Part shown: piece after piece, positions 1 through 10,000 of the stretch
Layout: the number at the start of each line of letters is the position of its first letter
Numbering within the stretch: position 1 is the stretch's first letter
Translations under genes and position numbers: made by a program
Source: Mesobacillus sp. S13
GTDB taxonomy: Bacteria > Bacillota > Bacilli > Bacillales > Cytobacillaceae
Length of the DNA: 64,000 bases
NCBI RefSeq assembly: GCF_020422885.1
Contig: NZ_CP084622.1
Location: 4,742,132-4,806,131 of the forward strand
Reading direction: 5' to 3'
Notes under the pieces: model-generated
Told to the model about the DNA's origin: nothing
Seen by the model: the letters and a program-made list of their open reading frames with translations, nothing else
Databases searched by the model: none

Positions 1-2
1 TC

Positions 3-308
3 CTGACTGAAGGGTTTGGGACCGCCGCATTGTTCCTGACGATCTTTGGAATTGGAAATGGGCTGATACGGCCAAGTGTCTCTTCATTACTGACAAAAAA
101 ATCGACGACTGGGCATGGCGGCACGACTGGATTGCTTTCATCCTTTGATTCCCTTGGCAGAATTATCGGACCGCCATTAGGCGGATGGCTGTTCTCGATT
201 GCCATTGGAATGCCTTATATTTCCGGGATCGTGTTATCAATTATTGCCTTGGTTTTATACCAATTCTATCAGGCACGATCAAAAACTTCTCATTCATTGG
301 ACCAATAA
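3..308 (+). CDS. MFS transporter, C-terminal fragment cut by the window edge
   Basis: The frame is open from the first bases and ends at 306-308, so only the last ~101 residues are seen. They hold hydrophobic segments, a glycine-rich turn with 'GRIIGPPLGGWLF' (typical of transmembrane helices 10-11 of major facilitator permeases) and a final helix followed by a short polar tail. The protein probably exports or imports a small solute through the cytoplasmic membrane. The substrate cannot be told from this end. The motif 'GxIxGPxxGG' resembles drug:H+ antiporters, but that is inference. A strong hairpin terminator follows directly. Confidence 0.75.
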   Translation: MTEGFGTAALFLTIFGIGNGLIRPSVSSLLTKKSTTGHGGTTGLLSSFDSLGRIIGPPLGGWLFSIAIGMPYISGIVLSIIALVLYQFYQARSKTSHSLDQ

Positions 309-312
309 AAAC

Positions 313-349
313 AAGAAGGAGGATGGCTTATTTCGCCATCCTCCTTCTT
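313..349. terminator. Bidirectional terminator between converging genes
   Basis: A perfect 15-bp inverted repeat (313-327 with 335-349) has a 7-nt loop. It has an A-run on the left, which serves the minus-strand kinase, and it follows the MFS gene on the plus strand. Its right arm overlaps the kinase stop codon. Confidence 0.85.
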
Positions 350-1973
350 AATTCGCTAATGGGAGTTTTATTTCAACTAAGGTCCCATTGTTTAACTTAC
401 TATGATAGGAAATCGTCCCATTGTGCTGTTTAATGATTTTATGGCAAATCATTAAGCCGAGACCCGTTCCTTTCTCCTTCAATGTGTAAAATGGCTCTCC
501 TAGGCGAGGAAGTAATTCTTCTGGAATTCCGCACCCTTCATCTTGAATAGAAATGATACATTCACCATCTATCCCTTTTTTCAGTTTTATATCGATATTT
601 CCACCCTTAGGCATGGCCTCCATGGCATTTTTAAAAACATTCAGGAACAACTGCTTGATCTGGTTTTTCTCACATACTATGAAGAAATCTGTACCCAGAT
701 AACTTCGGCTGAATTGGATATTTTTCATATTGGCTTGCGGGGATAAGAATTCGACCGTATGATCCATCAAATCACATAAGTTAGCCCTGTTAAGCTGAAT
801 AGCCTGAGGTTTCCCTAAAGAAAGCATTTCACTTGTTATTGTTTCGATCCTTTCTAGTTCGCTTAGTAGCAACTCATGTATTTCATTTGATTCATTTTCT
901 TTTCCATAGAGCTGTACAAACCCCTTTATTGTAGTGAGCGGATTCCGTATTTCATGGGCTACCCCTGCTGCCAGTTCCCCTACAATCGATAGCTTTTCCG
1001 ATTGCAAAAGAATCTCTTCCGCTTTTTTTCGCTCAGAAATATCCCTGCTTATGATCACAATATGTTCAATCAATTGATCATCACTTAATACCGGCATGCA
1101 GCGGGACTCAAATTCTATCCATTTTCCAGTTAGATGCTGAAAACGAAACTCAACTGGTTTTGATTCTTTACTTTTGGCGATTTCGGAAATTGTTTCCCTA
1201 AAATAGACGACGTCATCAGGATGAATTAACTTACATAAATCTATTTTCTCTAGCTCCAGAACACTATATCCTAACACCACTTCATGTGAGGGAGAAAGAT
1301 AACTTACGGCATGTTCTTTATCCATTACCATGATGAGGTCAGATGTATTCTCAGCTATGAGACGATATTTAGATTCGCTTTCGTCCAGGGTCTGCTCCAT
1401 CCTCTTACGTTCTTTAATAATTCTGTATAACTTTTCATATGACTCGATCATGATTCCACCCAGGAACACACCGATTGAAATAAACAATAAGTATTGAAGG
1501 TGAAAAACTGGATTATCTCTAATCACGTTTAAAACGATCGGTACAGTAATAATATATGTAACTACGTAGGAACCCAGCAAGATCAAATACCTCTTGACTG
1601 GCTGAAAATGCACAGTGAATTTTTGTATAACGACCAATACGGTCATGACTACTAACCAGCCAATTATGGCTGGAAACCAGTTATCAGATACCATTAATCT
1701 TGATAGCAATGCGATGCTGCCGGTAATCATGCCTGCACCTGGTCCCAGATACGCGAAGACTAAAATGATTACCGCATACCGGATATCATATGTGTAACCT
1801 TGATCCTGAAACGATAAGCTGACAAGTACAGAAGAAACACCGCCTGCATACAGACCCGTCCAGATCCACAAATGCTTAAGTGGTTTTAGATTAAGATAAG
1901 AGCGAATGATTAAAGGAGTACTGACCATTAATGAAAACATTGAGAGGTTAATTAAGTAATCTAGTAAGATCAA
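348..1973 (-). CDS. Membrane sensor histidine kinase, sporulation-kinase type (5TM-LYT, PAS, HisKA, HATPase)
   Basis: This 541-residue protein begins with five to six hydrophobic helices (about residues 1-180). They carry the 'GPGAGMITG' turn of 5TM-5TMR_LYT sensor domains. A PAS domain with its PAC tail follows (about 200-315), then a HisKA domain with H-box histidine H340 in 'AAGVAHEIRNPL', and a HATPase_c domain with N box 'NAMEAMPKGG', G1 'DEGCGIP' and G2 'GTGLGL'. The H-box type and layout match B. subtilis KinB/KinD-like kinases that feed phosphate into Spo0F-Spo0A, so a sporulation or biofilm role is likely. The signal is unknown. No response regulator lies next to it, which fits an orphan phosphorelay kinase. 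The start is TTG behind a GGTGGGAG ribosome site. Confidence 0.85.
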   Translation of the reverse strand: MILLDYLINLSMFSLMVSTPLIIRSYLNLKPLKHLWIWTGLYAGGVSSVLVSLSFQDQGYTYDIRYAVIILVFAYLGPGAGMITGSIALLSRLMVSDNWFPAIIGWLVVMTVLVVIQKFTVHFQPVKRYLILLGSYVVTYIITVPIVLNVIRDNPVFHLQYLLFISIGVFLGGIMIESYEKLYRIIKERKRMEQTLDESESKYRLIAENTSDLIMVMDKEHAVSYLSPSHEVVLGYSVLELEKIDLCKLIHPDDVVYFRETISEIAKSKESKPVEFRFQHLTGKWIEFESRCMPVLSDDQLIEHIVIISRDISERKKAEEILLQSEKLSIVGELAAGVAHEIRNPLTTIKGFVQLYGKENESNEIHELLLSELERIETITSEMLSLGKPQAIQLNRANLCDLMDHTVEFLSPQANMKNIQFSRSYLGTDFFIVCEKNQIKQLFLNVFKNAMEAMPKGGNIDIKLKKGIDGECIISIQDEGCGIPEELLPRLGEPFYTLKEKGTGLGLMICHKIIKQHNGTISYHSKLNNGTLVEIKLPLAN

Positions 1974-2150
1974 TTGGCTCCCACCTATATATACTGAATT
2001 TAATAATTATCATAAACCAGAGGACGTACCTTTTCTATAGATTTTTTTACTATCAACCATGATTATTTTTAAAACTTTTTCAATAATTAAAATTTTTCTT
2101 AAAGTATTTCGATTATCGTAGTAATATAGAGAATAAAGGGGGAGATTCAT

Positions 2151-3968
2151 TTGACTAAAACAATTGAAAAGCGACCTGTCCGCTTTGAGGTCCCTGAGGA
2201 TTTGACTTGGAACTTGGATGACCTATTCCTGTCGGATTCGGACTGGGAGGCTGCACTTGAAGAAATTGAAGCTGACGTCAAAGAGTTTGCGGGCTTTAAA
2301 GGAAACTTACATACTAGTGCAAAATCACTGCTTGAATGTCTTACTGCTCAAGAAGAATTGACGAAGAAACTGGTTAAAGTCCGCACATATGCTAGCTTGA
2401 AGCAATCCGCGGATGGCACAGATCCTGTGAATCAGGCAAACTCCGCAAAGGTTGCAGCTATCGGCACACAGGCATTGTCTGCTCTATCTTTTATCTCATC
2501 TGAAATACTGGAGTTTGAAGATGGGAAAGTAGAAGAGTTCCTACAGGAAGATTCGGGTCTGGAACCATTCAGAAAGAACTTAGTTGAGCTATTAGAAATG
2601 AAGAAGCACAAGCTATCGCCCGAAACAGAAGAGGTACTCGCTGCGCTTGGAGAGGTCCATGCAGCTCCTTATAACATCTACGGTATGGCTAAACTTGCCG
2701 ACATGCAGTTCACATCCATTCAGGATGAAGAAGAAAATGAGCTGCCTGTTTCTTTTGCACTGTTTGAGAGCCGTTATGAATTTTCACCAGACACATATGT
2801 CCGCAGGAAAGCGTATGATTCCTTTGTCTCTACACTTCAACAATATAAAAATACAATCGCTGCTGCCTATGCAACTGAAGTGAAAAAACAGGTAACCCTC
2901 GCCAAACTGAGGAACTATGAGTCTGTTACCGATATGCTATTGGAACCGCAGCAGGTAACAAAGGAAATGTACAATAATCAGATCGATATCATTTACAAGG
3001 AACTGGCACCACATATGCGCCGCTTCGCCCAGTTAAAGAAGAAGGTTCTGGGTCTTGATAAGATGAAGTTCTGTGACTTGAAGGCTCCTTTTGATCCCGA
3101 TTTCGATCCAGCCATCACCTACGAAGAAGCACGCGACCTAATCACAGAGTCCTTGCAGGTCATGGGTCCTGACTATACGGCTATGATTGAAAAAGGCTTT
3201 GATGAAAGATGGGTAGACCTTGCTGATAATGTTGGAAAATCAACAGGTGCATTCTGTTCAAGCCCTTATGGTTCACATCCATATATCCTGATCACATGGG
3301 CAGACAATATGCGCGGCTGCTTTACGCTTGCCCATGAGTTCGGTCATGCGGGACATTTTTACCTGGCGAATCAAAACCAGCGCATCATGAACGTCCGTCC
3401 GTCCATGTATTTCATTGAAGCCCCATCGACCATGAATGAAATGCTTCTTGCACAGCATCTTCTTGATAAAAACAAAGACGATGCCCAGATGAGCCGCTGG
3501 GTCATTCTGCAGCTTCTGGGAACGTATTATCATAACTTTGTCACACACCTGCTTGAAGCAGAGTATCAGCGCCGCGTATACGACCATGCTGAAGCCGGCA
3601 AAGCCCTGACTGCAAAGACCCTTACAGAAATCAAAACGGATGTCCTTGAAGGCTTCTGGGGCGGTACAGTAGAAATCGATGAAGGAGCCGGCTTGACCTG
3701 GATGCGCCAGCCTCATTATTACATGGGCTTATATCCATACACCTACTCTGCAGGCTTGACCGCATCGACTGCCGTATCACAGCTGATCAAGGAAGAAGGC
3801 CAGCCTGCCGTGGACCGCTGGCTTGAGGTGCTCCGTGCGGGCGGCACTATGAAGCCGCTGGAATTGCTGAAACATGCGGGATTGGATATGTCGACACCGG
3901 AACCTGTCCGAAAAGCTGTTGCTTATGTTGGTTCATTGATTGACGAACTGGAGAAATCCTATCAATAA
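2151..3968 (+). CDS. pepF: Oligoendopeptidase F (M3B zinc metallopeptidase)
   Basis: This 605-residue cytoplasmic metallopeptidase degrades short peptides. The zinc-binding HEFGH motif sits near residues 395-399 ('LAHEFGHAGH'), with the third ligand glutamate expected in the following 'EAPSTMNE' segment. N-terminal helices and the 'PYTYSAGL' C-terminal stretch are typical of PepF. Length matches the family (about 600). The start is TTG at 2151, preceded at good distance by AAAGGGGGA. The gene diverges from the sensor kinase and ends in a strong shared terminator. In Bacillus, PepF can trim signalling peptides such as the Phr pentapeptide and affect sporulation. That role here is inference. 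Confidence 0.95.
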   Translation: MTKTIEKRPVRFEVPEDLTWNLDDLFLSDSDWEAALEEIEADVKEFAGFKGNLHTSAKSLLECLTAQEELTKKLVKVRTYASLKQSADGTDPVNQANSAKVAAIGTQALSALSFISSEILEFEDGKVEEFLQEDSGLEPFRKNLVELLEMKKHKLSPETEEVLAALGEVHAAPYNIYGMAKLADMQFTSIQDEEENELPVSFALFESRYEFSPDTYVRRKAYDSFVSTLQQYKNTIAAAYATEVKKQVTLAKLRNYESVTDMLLEPQQVTKEMYNNQIDIIYKELAPHMRRFAQLKKKVLGLDKMKFCDLKAPFDPDFDPAITYEEARDLITESLQVMGPDYTAMIEKGFDERWVDLADNVGKSTGAFCSSPYGSHPYILITWADNMRGCFTLAHEFGHAGHFYLANQNQRIMNVRPSMYFIEAPSTMNEMLLAQHLLDKNKDDAQMSRWVILQLLGTYYHNFVTHLLEAEYQRRVYDHAEAGKALTAKTLTEIKTDVLEGFWGGTVEIDEGAGLTWMRQPHYYMGLYPYTYSAGLTASTAVSQLIKEEGQPAVDRWLEVLRAGGTMKPLELLKHAGLDMSTPEPVRKAVAYVGSLIDELEKSYQ

Positions 3969-3972
3969 AAGC

Positions 3973-4008
3973 AGAAGAACCCATGGGTAAGCGCCCATGG
4001 GTTCTTCT
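3973..4008. terminator. Bidirectional terminator after pepF
   Basis: A perfect 15-bp inverted repeat (3973-3987 with 3994-4008) has a 6-nt loop. U-rich tracts on either side serve both pepF and the converging partition operon. Confidence 0.85.
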
Positions 4009-4601
4009 TATTTATTCATTTTAGCAAGGAAGTCCCCAAGAAGGTCGTCTAATTCCTCTTCCTTCTCTTCACTTTCCTCTTCCGATGTTTCCGTTTGCTT
4101 AATCGATTCCCACACAAATGAATCAAGGTCATCATCCATTGGGTCGTTCTCAGCTGTTGAAGCTGTTTCTTCTATTACCGGTGAGTCCTCTGTTACAGTT
4201 GCTGACGGAAGATCCATCTCTTCTTCCTGAAGGTATAAGGCCTCGTCTATTTCAGTTGACTTGCTGTTCAATGATGCAAGCAGTGCGGTGGCCCGTATTG
4301 GGTCTGTCAGCAGATGATACACGATATTGCCCAGCAAAGCCTCTGAATGCTCATGCTTGATCCAATCCCGTTGCGATTTGCTGAGATTGCGCGGAAGAGG
4401 GATAGTGATACTTTCTCGTTCCCTGGAATATGAATTCCCCACACCCTGCAAGACATAATCTGCAATCTTGCTAGAGAAGTTTCTTCTCTCAGTTTCTTTT
4501 AATTTTTGGAGCTGCCTTAAGATATGGTCTGGTGTATCAGACGGGATACGGAACGAAAGTGCTTGTCCTCTTTTTATCTCATTTGGGTTGGCTTTTTTCA
4601 T
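4008..4601 (-). CDS. Putative DNA-binding partner of the actin-like partition protein (ParR/Alp7R-like)
   Basis: This 197-residue protein is not recognised by sequence. The N-terminal ~60 residues read as a short strand 'ALSFRIP' followed by two helices, the usual shape of a ribbon-helix-helix DNA-binding domain. The middle is polar. The C-terminal third is very acidic, with runs of Glu and Asp. It starts 14 bp after the stop of the actin-like gene, with AAGGTGAT as ribosome site, so the two are co-transcribed. In plasmid type II partition systems (ParMRC, Alp7A/Alp7R) the second gene encodes the adaptor that binds the centromere repeats and represses the operon. Size, order and the repeat array upstream fit that role. 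The assignment rests on context rather than homology. Confidence 0.6.
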   Translation of the reverse strand: MKKANPNEIKRGQALSFRIPSDTPDHILRQLQKLKETERRNFSSKIADYVLQGVGNSYSRERESITIPLPRNLSKSQRDWIKHEHSEALLGNIVYHLLTDPIRATALLASLNSKSTEIDEALYLQEEEMDLPSATVTEDSPVIEETASTAENDPMDDDLDSFVWESIKQTETSEEESEEKEEELDDLLGDFLAKMNK

Positions 4602-4615
4602 GGGATCACCTTACT

Positions 4616-5791
4616 TTAGCTTTTAACAGGTTCAGAAGCGGCTTTGCTGCTCTTCTCAGATTTCTTCACATAATCCATGATGAGCTTATAGTAAGCATTG
4701 GCCATCATCCAGATGCTTTCTTTTTCATCCTCGAAAAATTCGATGTTATAGCCATCAAGATTATTGTTCAATGTCTTAATATACTCTTTCAGGACTGTCG
4801 CACCGCCGCCGACAAAGTAGCAGATTTCCGTTTGTGAGTTCTTGGCCCAAACATTTCGGAGCAAACGGTATTGCTTCTTAGCCAGTTCTAGAAGGATACG
4901 GTCCGTGATATCATGGACGCTTGTACGGCTGCCCTTAACCATGATGTGGTTGCGATCATTCTTGCGTGTGATGATTTCTACAACATCTGTGCGGCTGTCC
5001 AGTTCAACGCCATGCTTGCTGCGGATTTCTTCTCTGATTTGTTCAAGCGCCTCAGAAACTCCAAGGTTGAAGCCCTGTGCCTTGTCATCATCGACATTGC
5101 GGTTTTTAATGACAGCAATATCAGTAGATAAACCGCCGATATCCTGGATCAGGATTCTTCTATCAATTAAATCCTTATTGATGATTTTAAGGCTGTTATC
5201 CATTACTAGATTGATATAAGCAGCGAAGCCTTCTGGATATACCTTCACTTCATCAAATTTGATATTAACTTTCAGGCCCTGATACTTCGGAGTAACAAGG
5301 AATTCTACCTGGTGAACGGATCCAACCAGTTTTGAACGATAGCCTGCGTCTTTTCCTTCCTTCACTTCACGAAGCGGAAGTCCAGTTCCGAGTGTGTAGT
5401 TCGCATCGATGACATTCTTGCTTTTTGGGAAAAGCTTTGCATTCTCTTCTTTCACAGCATCCAAAGCAAGAGTCGCGAAAAGCATGATCAATGTCTGATC
5501 TTCCTCTGATTTGCTGCTTCCAGGATCTAATTCTGTCGCATTATCGCTTTTAGTCGCCAGATTGCCGACACGATAAATAGCATTATTATCCTTAAGGGCA
5601 GGGGAGTGGACACGGATATGAATTCCATCAAGAGGATCCTTCGTATCAAGCTCCTCAATACCGATGACAGGACGGTCTTCTGTATCCCTTGCTACGATGT
5701 TAGGGATATTGAGCTCATTATCGAACTCTCCAAAAATCGCTTTAATAGAATCGTTACCAACATCAACAGCTGCAATTCTAGATTTCGTCAT
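4616..5791 (-). CDS. Actin-like ATPase of the ParM/StbA (Alp) family
   Basis: This protein of about 391 residues has actin/Hsp70-fold nucleotide motifs. Phosphate-1 'AAVDVGNDSIKAIFG' is at the N terminus, phosphate-2 'DIGGLSTDIAVI' is mid-protein, and the adenosine motif 'YFVGGGATVL' is near the C terminus. This is the arrangement of plasmid-segregation actins (ParM, Alp7A) and the ALP_N family. Such proteins form ATP-driven filaments that push or pull DNA. The longer reading starts at 5800, but AAAAGGA ends at 5801, right against that ATG. The ATG at 5791 has proper spacing (9 nt), so I choose it. The gene heads an operon with the RHH-like partner and lies downstream of about 15 iteron-like sites. 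A complete plasmid-type cassette on a chromosome is unusual. Confidence 0.85.
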   Translation of the reverse strand: MTKSRIAAVDVGNDSIKAIFGEFDNELNIPNIVARDTEDRPVIGIEELDTKDPLDGIHIRVHSPALKDNNAIYRVGNLATKSDNATELDPGSSKSEEDQTLIMLFATLALDAVKEENAKLFPKSKNVIDANYTLGTGLPLREVKEGKDAGYRSKLVGSVHQVEFLVTPKYQGLKVNIKFDEVKVYPEGFAAYINLVMDNSLKIINKDLIDRRILIQDIGGLSTDIAVIKNRNVDDDKAQGFNLGVSEALEQIREEIRSKHGVELDSRTDVVEIITRKNDRNHIMVKGSRTSVHDITDRILLELAKKQYRLLRNVWAKNSQTEICYFVGGGATVLKEYIKTLNNNLDGYNIEFFEDEKESIWMMANAYYKLIMDYVKKSEKSSKAASEPVKS

Positions 5792-5836
5792 TTTCATCAT
5801 TCCTTTTCAATAATCTGATGTAAATCTAAGTAATTA

Positions 5837-6087
5837 TGTATACTCACTTACTATTTTAAAGGTAAAGGTAAATAATAGATACTGCAAGCAGTACGGACAA
5901 AAAGAAATATAAATGTAAACATGTAAACGCGATGTAAACAGAAGGTCATTGTATACATAATTGTACACAATGAATACAAACTTGTATACATATTGATTTA
6001 ACAGCATGTATACGTATTCGTATACTTGTAAACACATTTGTACACACGATGTTTACATTCTGTATACATGTTTACTTTTCTGTATAC
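5837..6087. repeat. Iteron array (centromere/operator-like) upstream of the actin operon
   Basis: About 15 copies of a heptamer of the form TGTAWAC/TGTACAC lie in 250 bp. TGTATAC begins at 5837, 5950, 5983, 6007, 6061 and 6081. TGTAAAC begins at 5914, 5922, 5933 and 6027. TGTACAC begins at 5962 and 6039. A CGTATAC begins at 6019, and inverted GTTTAC copies begin at 6051 and 6070. GTATAC is itself palindromic. Density and position upstream of a ParM-like gene match a parC/alp7C-type centromere that also serves as operator. Confidence 0.75.
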
Positions 6088-6520
6088 AACCGCTTAATGG
6101 GCGAATTTTTCTATTAATTTCCATAATTTATTCTCCAACTCCCTACCCTCTCTTTTTATTGGTAGATTTTATGCAAATACAGAAAGGGAAAATCGGTGCC
6201 CATAAAAAGGTGAAGAGGCAATAGATAAAAATTCAACTGAGGTTTCTGTGTAAAATCCATGTTCCTATCAAACAGATTATAAAACGATTCTGAAATTTGC
6301 GGTTGCAGTGCAAGACTAGGATAAAAAAAGAATAAGTATCTCAGAAGCAGATTAAAGGATCTAGTAGAACTCAGGTCAGTGATGTATAAGAACTGGCACC
6401 CCCCCTCCCCTCTCGGTAATAGGCAGGAAAATCAAAGTAGGATACCGTCGAAGGATGACGACAGAGGAAGAAGATTGCAGATAAAAAAGAAAAGCCAGGT
6501 CAATGCCTGGCTTAAGGAAG
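6088..6520. other. Gene-free stretch between the iterons and phnA
   Basis: No convincing reading frame with a ribosome site is seen on either strand. The stretch is mostly AT-rich with one C-rich patch near 6400. Apart from the phnA terminator at its right end I see nothing that can be named. Confidence 0.5.
6492..6513 (-). terminator. Terminator of phnA
   Basis: An 8-bp stem AAGCCAGG/CCTGGCTT has a 6-nt loop. On the minus strand it is followed by a T-rich run. Confidence 0.75.
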
Positions 6521-6856
6521 CTAGATTTTTTTAACAAATTCAGATTTAAGCTTCATCGCTCCAAATCCTTCTAGTTTACACTCAATATCATGGTCACCAT
6601 CAATTAAACGGATATTTTTAGCCTTAGTGCCAATTTTAATTACAGATGAAGTACCTTTCACTTTAAGGTCTTTGATGACAGAAACGGTATCACCATCGCT
6701 CAGAATATTTCCGTTCGAATCTTTAATTACCTTCCTATCATCTACACTCTCAGCCGCGGGATCCCACTCATGGGCGCATTCTGGGCAAATGAGCAGCGGT
6801 CCATCCTCATATGTATATTCTGAACTGCATTTTGGACAATTTGGCAAATTAGACAT
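6521..6856 (-). CDS. PhnA/YjdM family zinc-ribbon protein
   Basis: This 111-residue protein begins with a zinc ribbon (two CPxC-type pairs: '[13 protein letters not shown]' and 'CPECAHEW'). A compact SH3-like PhnA domain follows, with '[25 protein letters not shown]' type spacing (seen in shorter stretches as '[16 protein letters not shown]'). Length and layout match E. coli YjdM. Despite the old 'alkylphosphonate uptake' name its biochemical function is not known. It stands alone with its own terminator. The start has GGAGG nearby. Confidence 0.85.
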   Translation of the reverse strand: MSNLPNCPKCSSEYTYEDGPLLICPECAHEWDPAAESVDDRKVIKDSNGNILSDGDTVSVIKDLKVKGTSSVIKIGTKAKNIRLIDGDHDIECKLEGFGAMKLKSEFVKKI

Positions 6857-7023
6857 CGTTTAAGCCTCCGCATTCCTTGTTAATAAGCTTTATTATAGCC
6901 AAGTTACAGCCACATTCCTATCGTATTAGCAAAATACGACTGTTAGTCATCAAAAAGTCTGTAAAATCATATAGAATATGTCTTTACTGAGTACCACATA
7001 GATTAGAAGACTACTGAATACCA

Positions 7024-7064
7024 AAAAGCCCCGATAGGACGATCAATCATCCATCAGGGCTTTT
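7024..7064 (-). terminator. Terminator of the RND efflux gene
   Basis: AAAAGCCCC...CATCAGGGCTTTT forms an imperfect stem with a longer loop. It ends just before the stop codon of the pump gene on the minus strand and is followed by T residues. Confidence 0.6.
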
Positions 7065-7066
7065 CA

Positions 7067-10000
7067 TTAGTTTTCTACAATGTCCTTACGATTTTTCTTG
7101 AATATTCTTGATAGAACTTCATATACAATCGGTACGATAATCAGAGTTAATAATGTGGAGCTAATCAAGCCACCAATTACCGTGATCGCAAGGCCTTTGG
7201 AGATCAGTCCGCCTCCTCCTGAGCCGATTGCTAATGGAATCAAGGCACCAACCGTAGCAATAGCGGTCATAAGGATTGGACGTAAACGTGTAGCTCCTGC
7301 CTCAAGGACCGCTTCACGCATTGTCAGCCCATCTCTTTCCATATGAATGATTCGGTCTACAAGCACAATGGCGTTCGTTACGACGATACCAATCAGCATC
7401 AACAGACCCATCATGACTGAGACAGAAATCGTTTCACCTGCGATCAGCAATCCAACAAATGAACCAATGACTGCGAATGGAAGCGAGAATAGGATCGCAA
7501 ATGGTGCCACACCTTCACGGAAGGTAACGACCAGGATAAAGTAGACGATCGCAATCGCAGCAAGCATTGCAGCTCCAAGCTGGGTGAATGTTTCGGTCAT
7601 ATCTGCCTGGACACCTGCCACGCCAACTTCCACACCTTTAGGCAAATCTAGTTCATCAATTGCTTTTTCAGCATCAGCAGCAGCCTTTGAAATATCCTTG
7701 CTTACGACCGTTCCTGATACTGAAGCATAGTACTGGCCTTTGCTGCGGGCCAATGTATTCAACGTAGTACCTTCTTCAACTGTTACCAATTCTGACAGCG
7801 GCAAGGTCGTTCCAAGCGCTGTTGGTACTTCTGTGGCAAGGATGTCAACGATTGATTCTGGCTGTTCAGCTTGCTCCTGCTGGACAATGACATCCAGTGA
7901 TTCTCCATCTTTTTCAACAGTCGTCAAGATTTCTTTCGATTTGTTCGGATTGAGCATCATGACAATCTGTCCTGCTGTCAGACCATATTGCAGCAATTCA
8001 TCCTGCTCAACCTTGAAGGTATATTCTACATAGGCATCTTCTGCACTGGAAGTTACGTCTTTCAAGCCATTAACAGTCTGCATTTCCTCTTCTACCATCT
8101 TGACAGTCTTGTTTAACTTACCTAAATCTTCACTGTACAAGGTATAGCTGATTTCATTCTCAGGCATCGACATTCCGCCGAAATTCTGGCTCTTCCATTC
8201 ACCGCTGTGGCCAATATTGAAGACATATTCCTCTAGTTCATCCCTTACTTCTGAGAAGTTCTCCATATCTGGGTCAAAGATCAGGTACATTAATGCTCCG
8301 CCTGCTCCTCCGCCCATCATGGCCGTCATCTGATCTGCCTCTTCGTTGATCGATACCTGTACGATATCGATGTCATCGCGCTTCAGCATTTCTTCTTCTA
8401 CTTCTGCAACATTTTCAATTGTTTCATCCTTAAGCTCACCTGCTTTAGGTGTGTAAGTCAGATACATTACTTTATCTTCTTCACTGCCCATGAAGCTGAA
8501 ACCGATGATTGGTGTCAGGGCAAGGCTTCCAGCAAGAAGAACAATAGCAATGAGCGATGTGATAATCTTATGGTTAAGTGACTTATTTAATACGCCTTTA
8601 TACCAATGCGCCATTTTTCCAACTTCCTTATGGCTGCTTTCCGTCTTCTCCCCATATAACTTCTTCCTGAATAAAAAGTGGGATAACGCTGGTACAATGG
8701 TAATCGCTACAATCAGTGAAGCGCCCAGTGCAAAGGTCATCGTCAAGGCAAATGGCGCGAATAATTCCCCTACCATGCCTCCTACGAAAATCAATGGTGC
8801 GAATACCGCAACTGTCACAAGCGTCGAAGATAGGATTGGCTTGAACATTTCAATCGTTGCTTCACGCACAAGTGCCCGGCCTGTTAATCTCTCTTCTTTT
8901 AAATGCAGGCGTCGATATATATTTTCCACGACGACGATCGAGTCATCGATTACACGGCCAATCGCTACAGTAATTGCGCCCAGCGTCATGATATTGAGTG
9001 TGATATCCATCCAGTTCAATAGCAGCAACGCCATAAATATCGAAACTGGAATCGAGATAATTGATATAATCGTAGATTTGAAGTCACGCAGGAAAAGAAG
9101 GATGACAAGGATCGCAATCAATCCGCCAAATAAAGCTTTTTCAATCATCGTAAAGACAGATTCTTCAATTGGCTCTCCCTGGTCAAGTGACACATCAATG
9201 ACTAAACCATCTATTTTGGACTTCTCTTCCTTGATTAAATCTTTCACTGCATTCACTACATCAACAGTATTCGCTTGCTGTTCCTTGACAATCTGCAGGG
9301 CAATCGCATCTTCACCATTCGTGCGGGAAATGGATTGAACTTTACCAACCAGCTCAACCTCAGCCACTTCGCTTAGTTTTACAAAAGGTGATGGATTGGC
9401 TGCAGAAGGAGTGACCGGAATCAGCATGTTTTTCAATTCATCTGTAGTCGTGAACTTGCCATCGACAGCAACGGCCTGTTCCCCTTCTTTAAACTCAAAA
9501 AGGCCTAATGAAACGCCAAGGTTGCTGGTCTGGATCATTTCCTTCACTTTGGCTTCTGTTAAGCCAAACTGAGCCAGTTTCGCCTCGTCATACGTAAGAT
9601 TAACTTCTTCGATATGCTGTCCTGTCATTGTCACAGAAGCAACACCATCGATTTTATCGATTTTTGGAAGGATAATTTCCTCAACAGTTGATGTCAGCTC
9701 GACAATATCCTCTGTAGTGCTGCTGACACTCAATGCAGCCACTGGCATCATGTTCATACTGATTGCCGTGATTGTCGGCTCCTGAGCCCCTTCAGGCAGC
9801 GTCACCATATCCAATGCCGTTTGTAAGGCCCGTTTGGCTTCATCCATATCGATACCATACTCATACTCGACCTGGATACTCGACATATTGGAGTAGGAAT
9901 TCGAATAGACATATTTAACGTCTTCCAGCCCCTCCACTGCTTTTTCAATCGGGATCGACACATCCTCCATTACTTTTTCAGGAGTCGCACCAGGATAAAC

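Noticed and set aside
6006..6224. 72-codon plus-strand frame
   Set aside because: It starts inside the iteron array and reads Tyr/Thr-rich repeat translation, with no ribosome site.
8490..9338. 282-codon plus-strand frame
   Set aside because: It is the complement of the RND pump gene, has no ribosome site and is Ser/Thr/Ile-rich low-complexity, typical of an antisense shadow.
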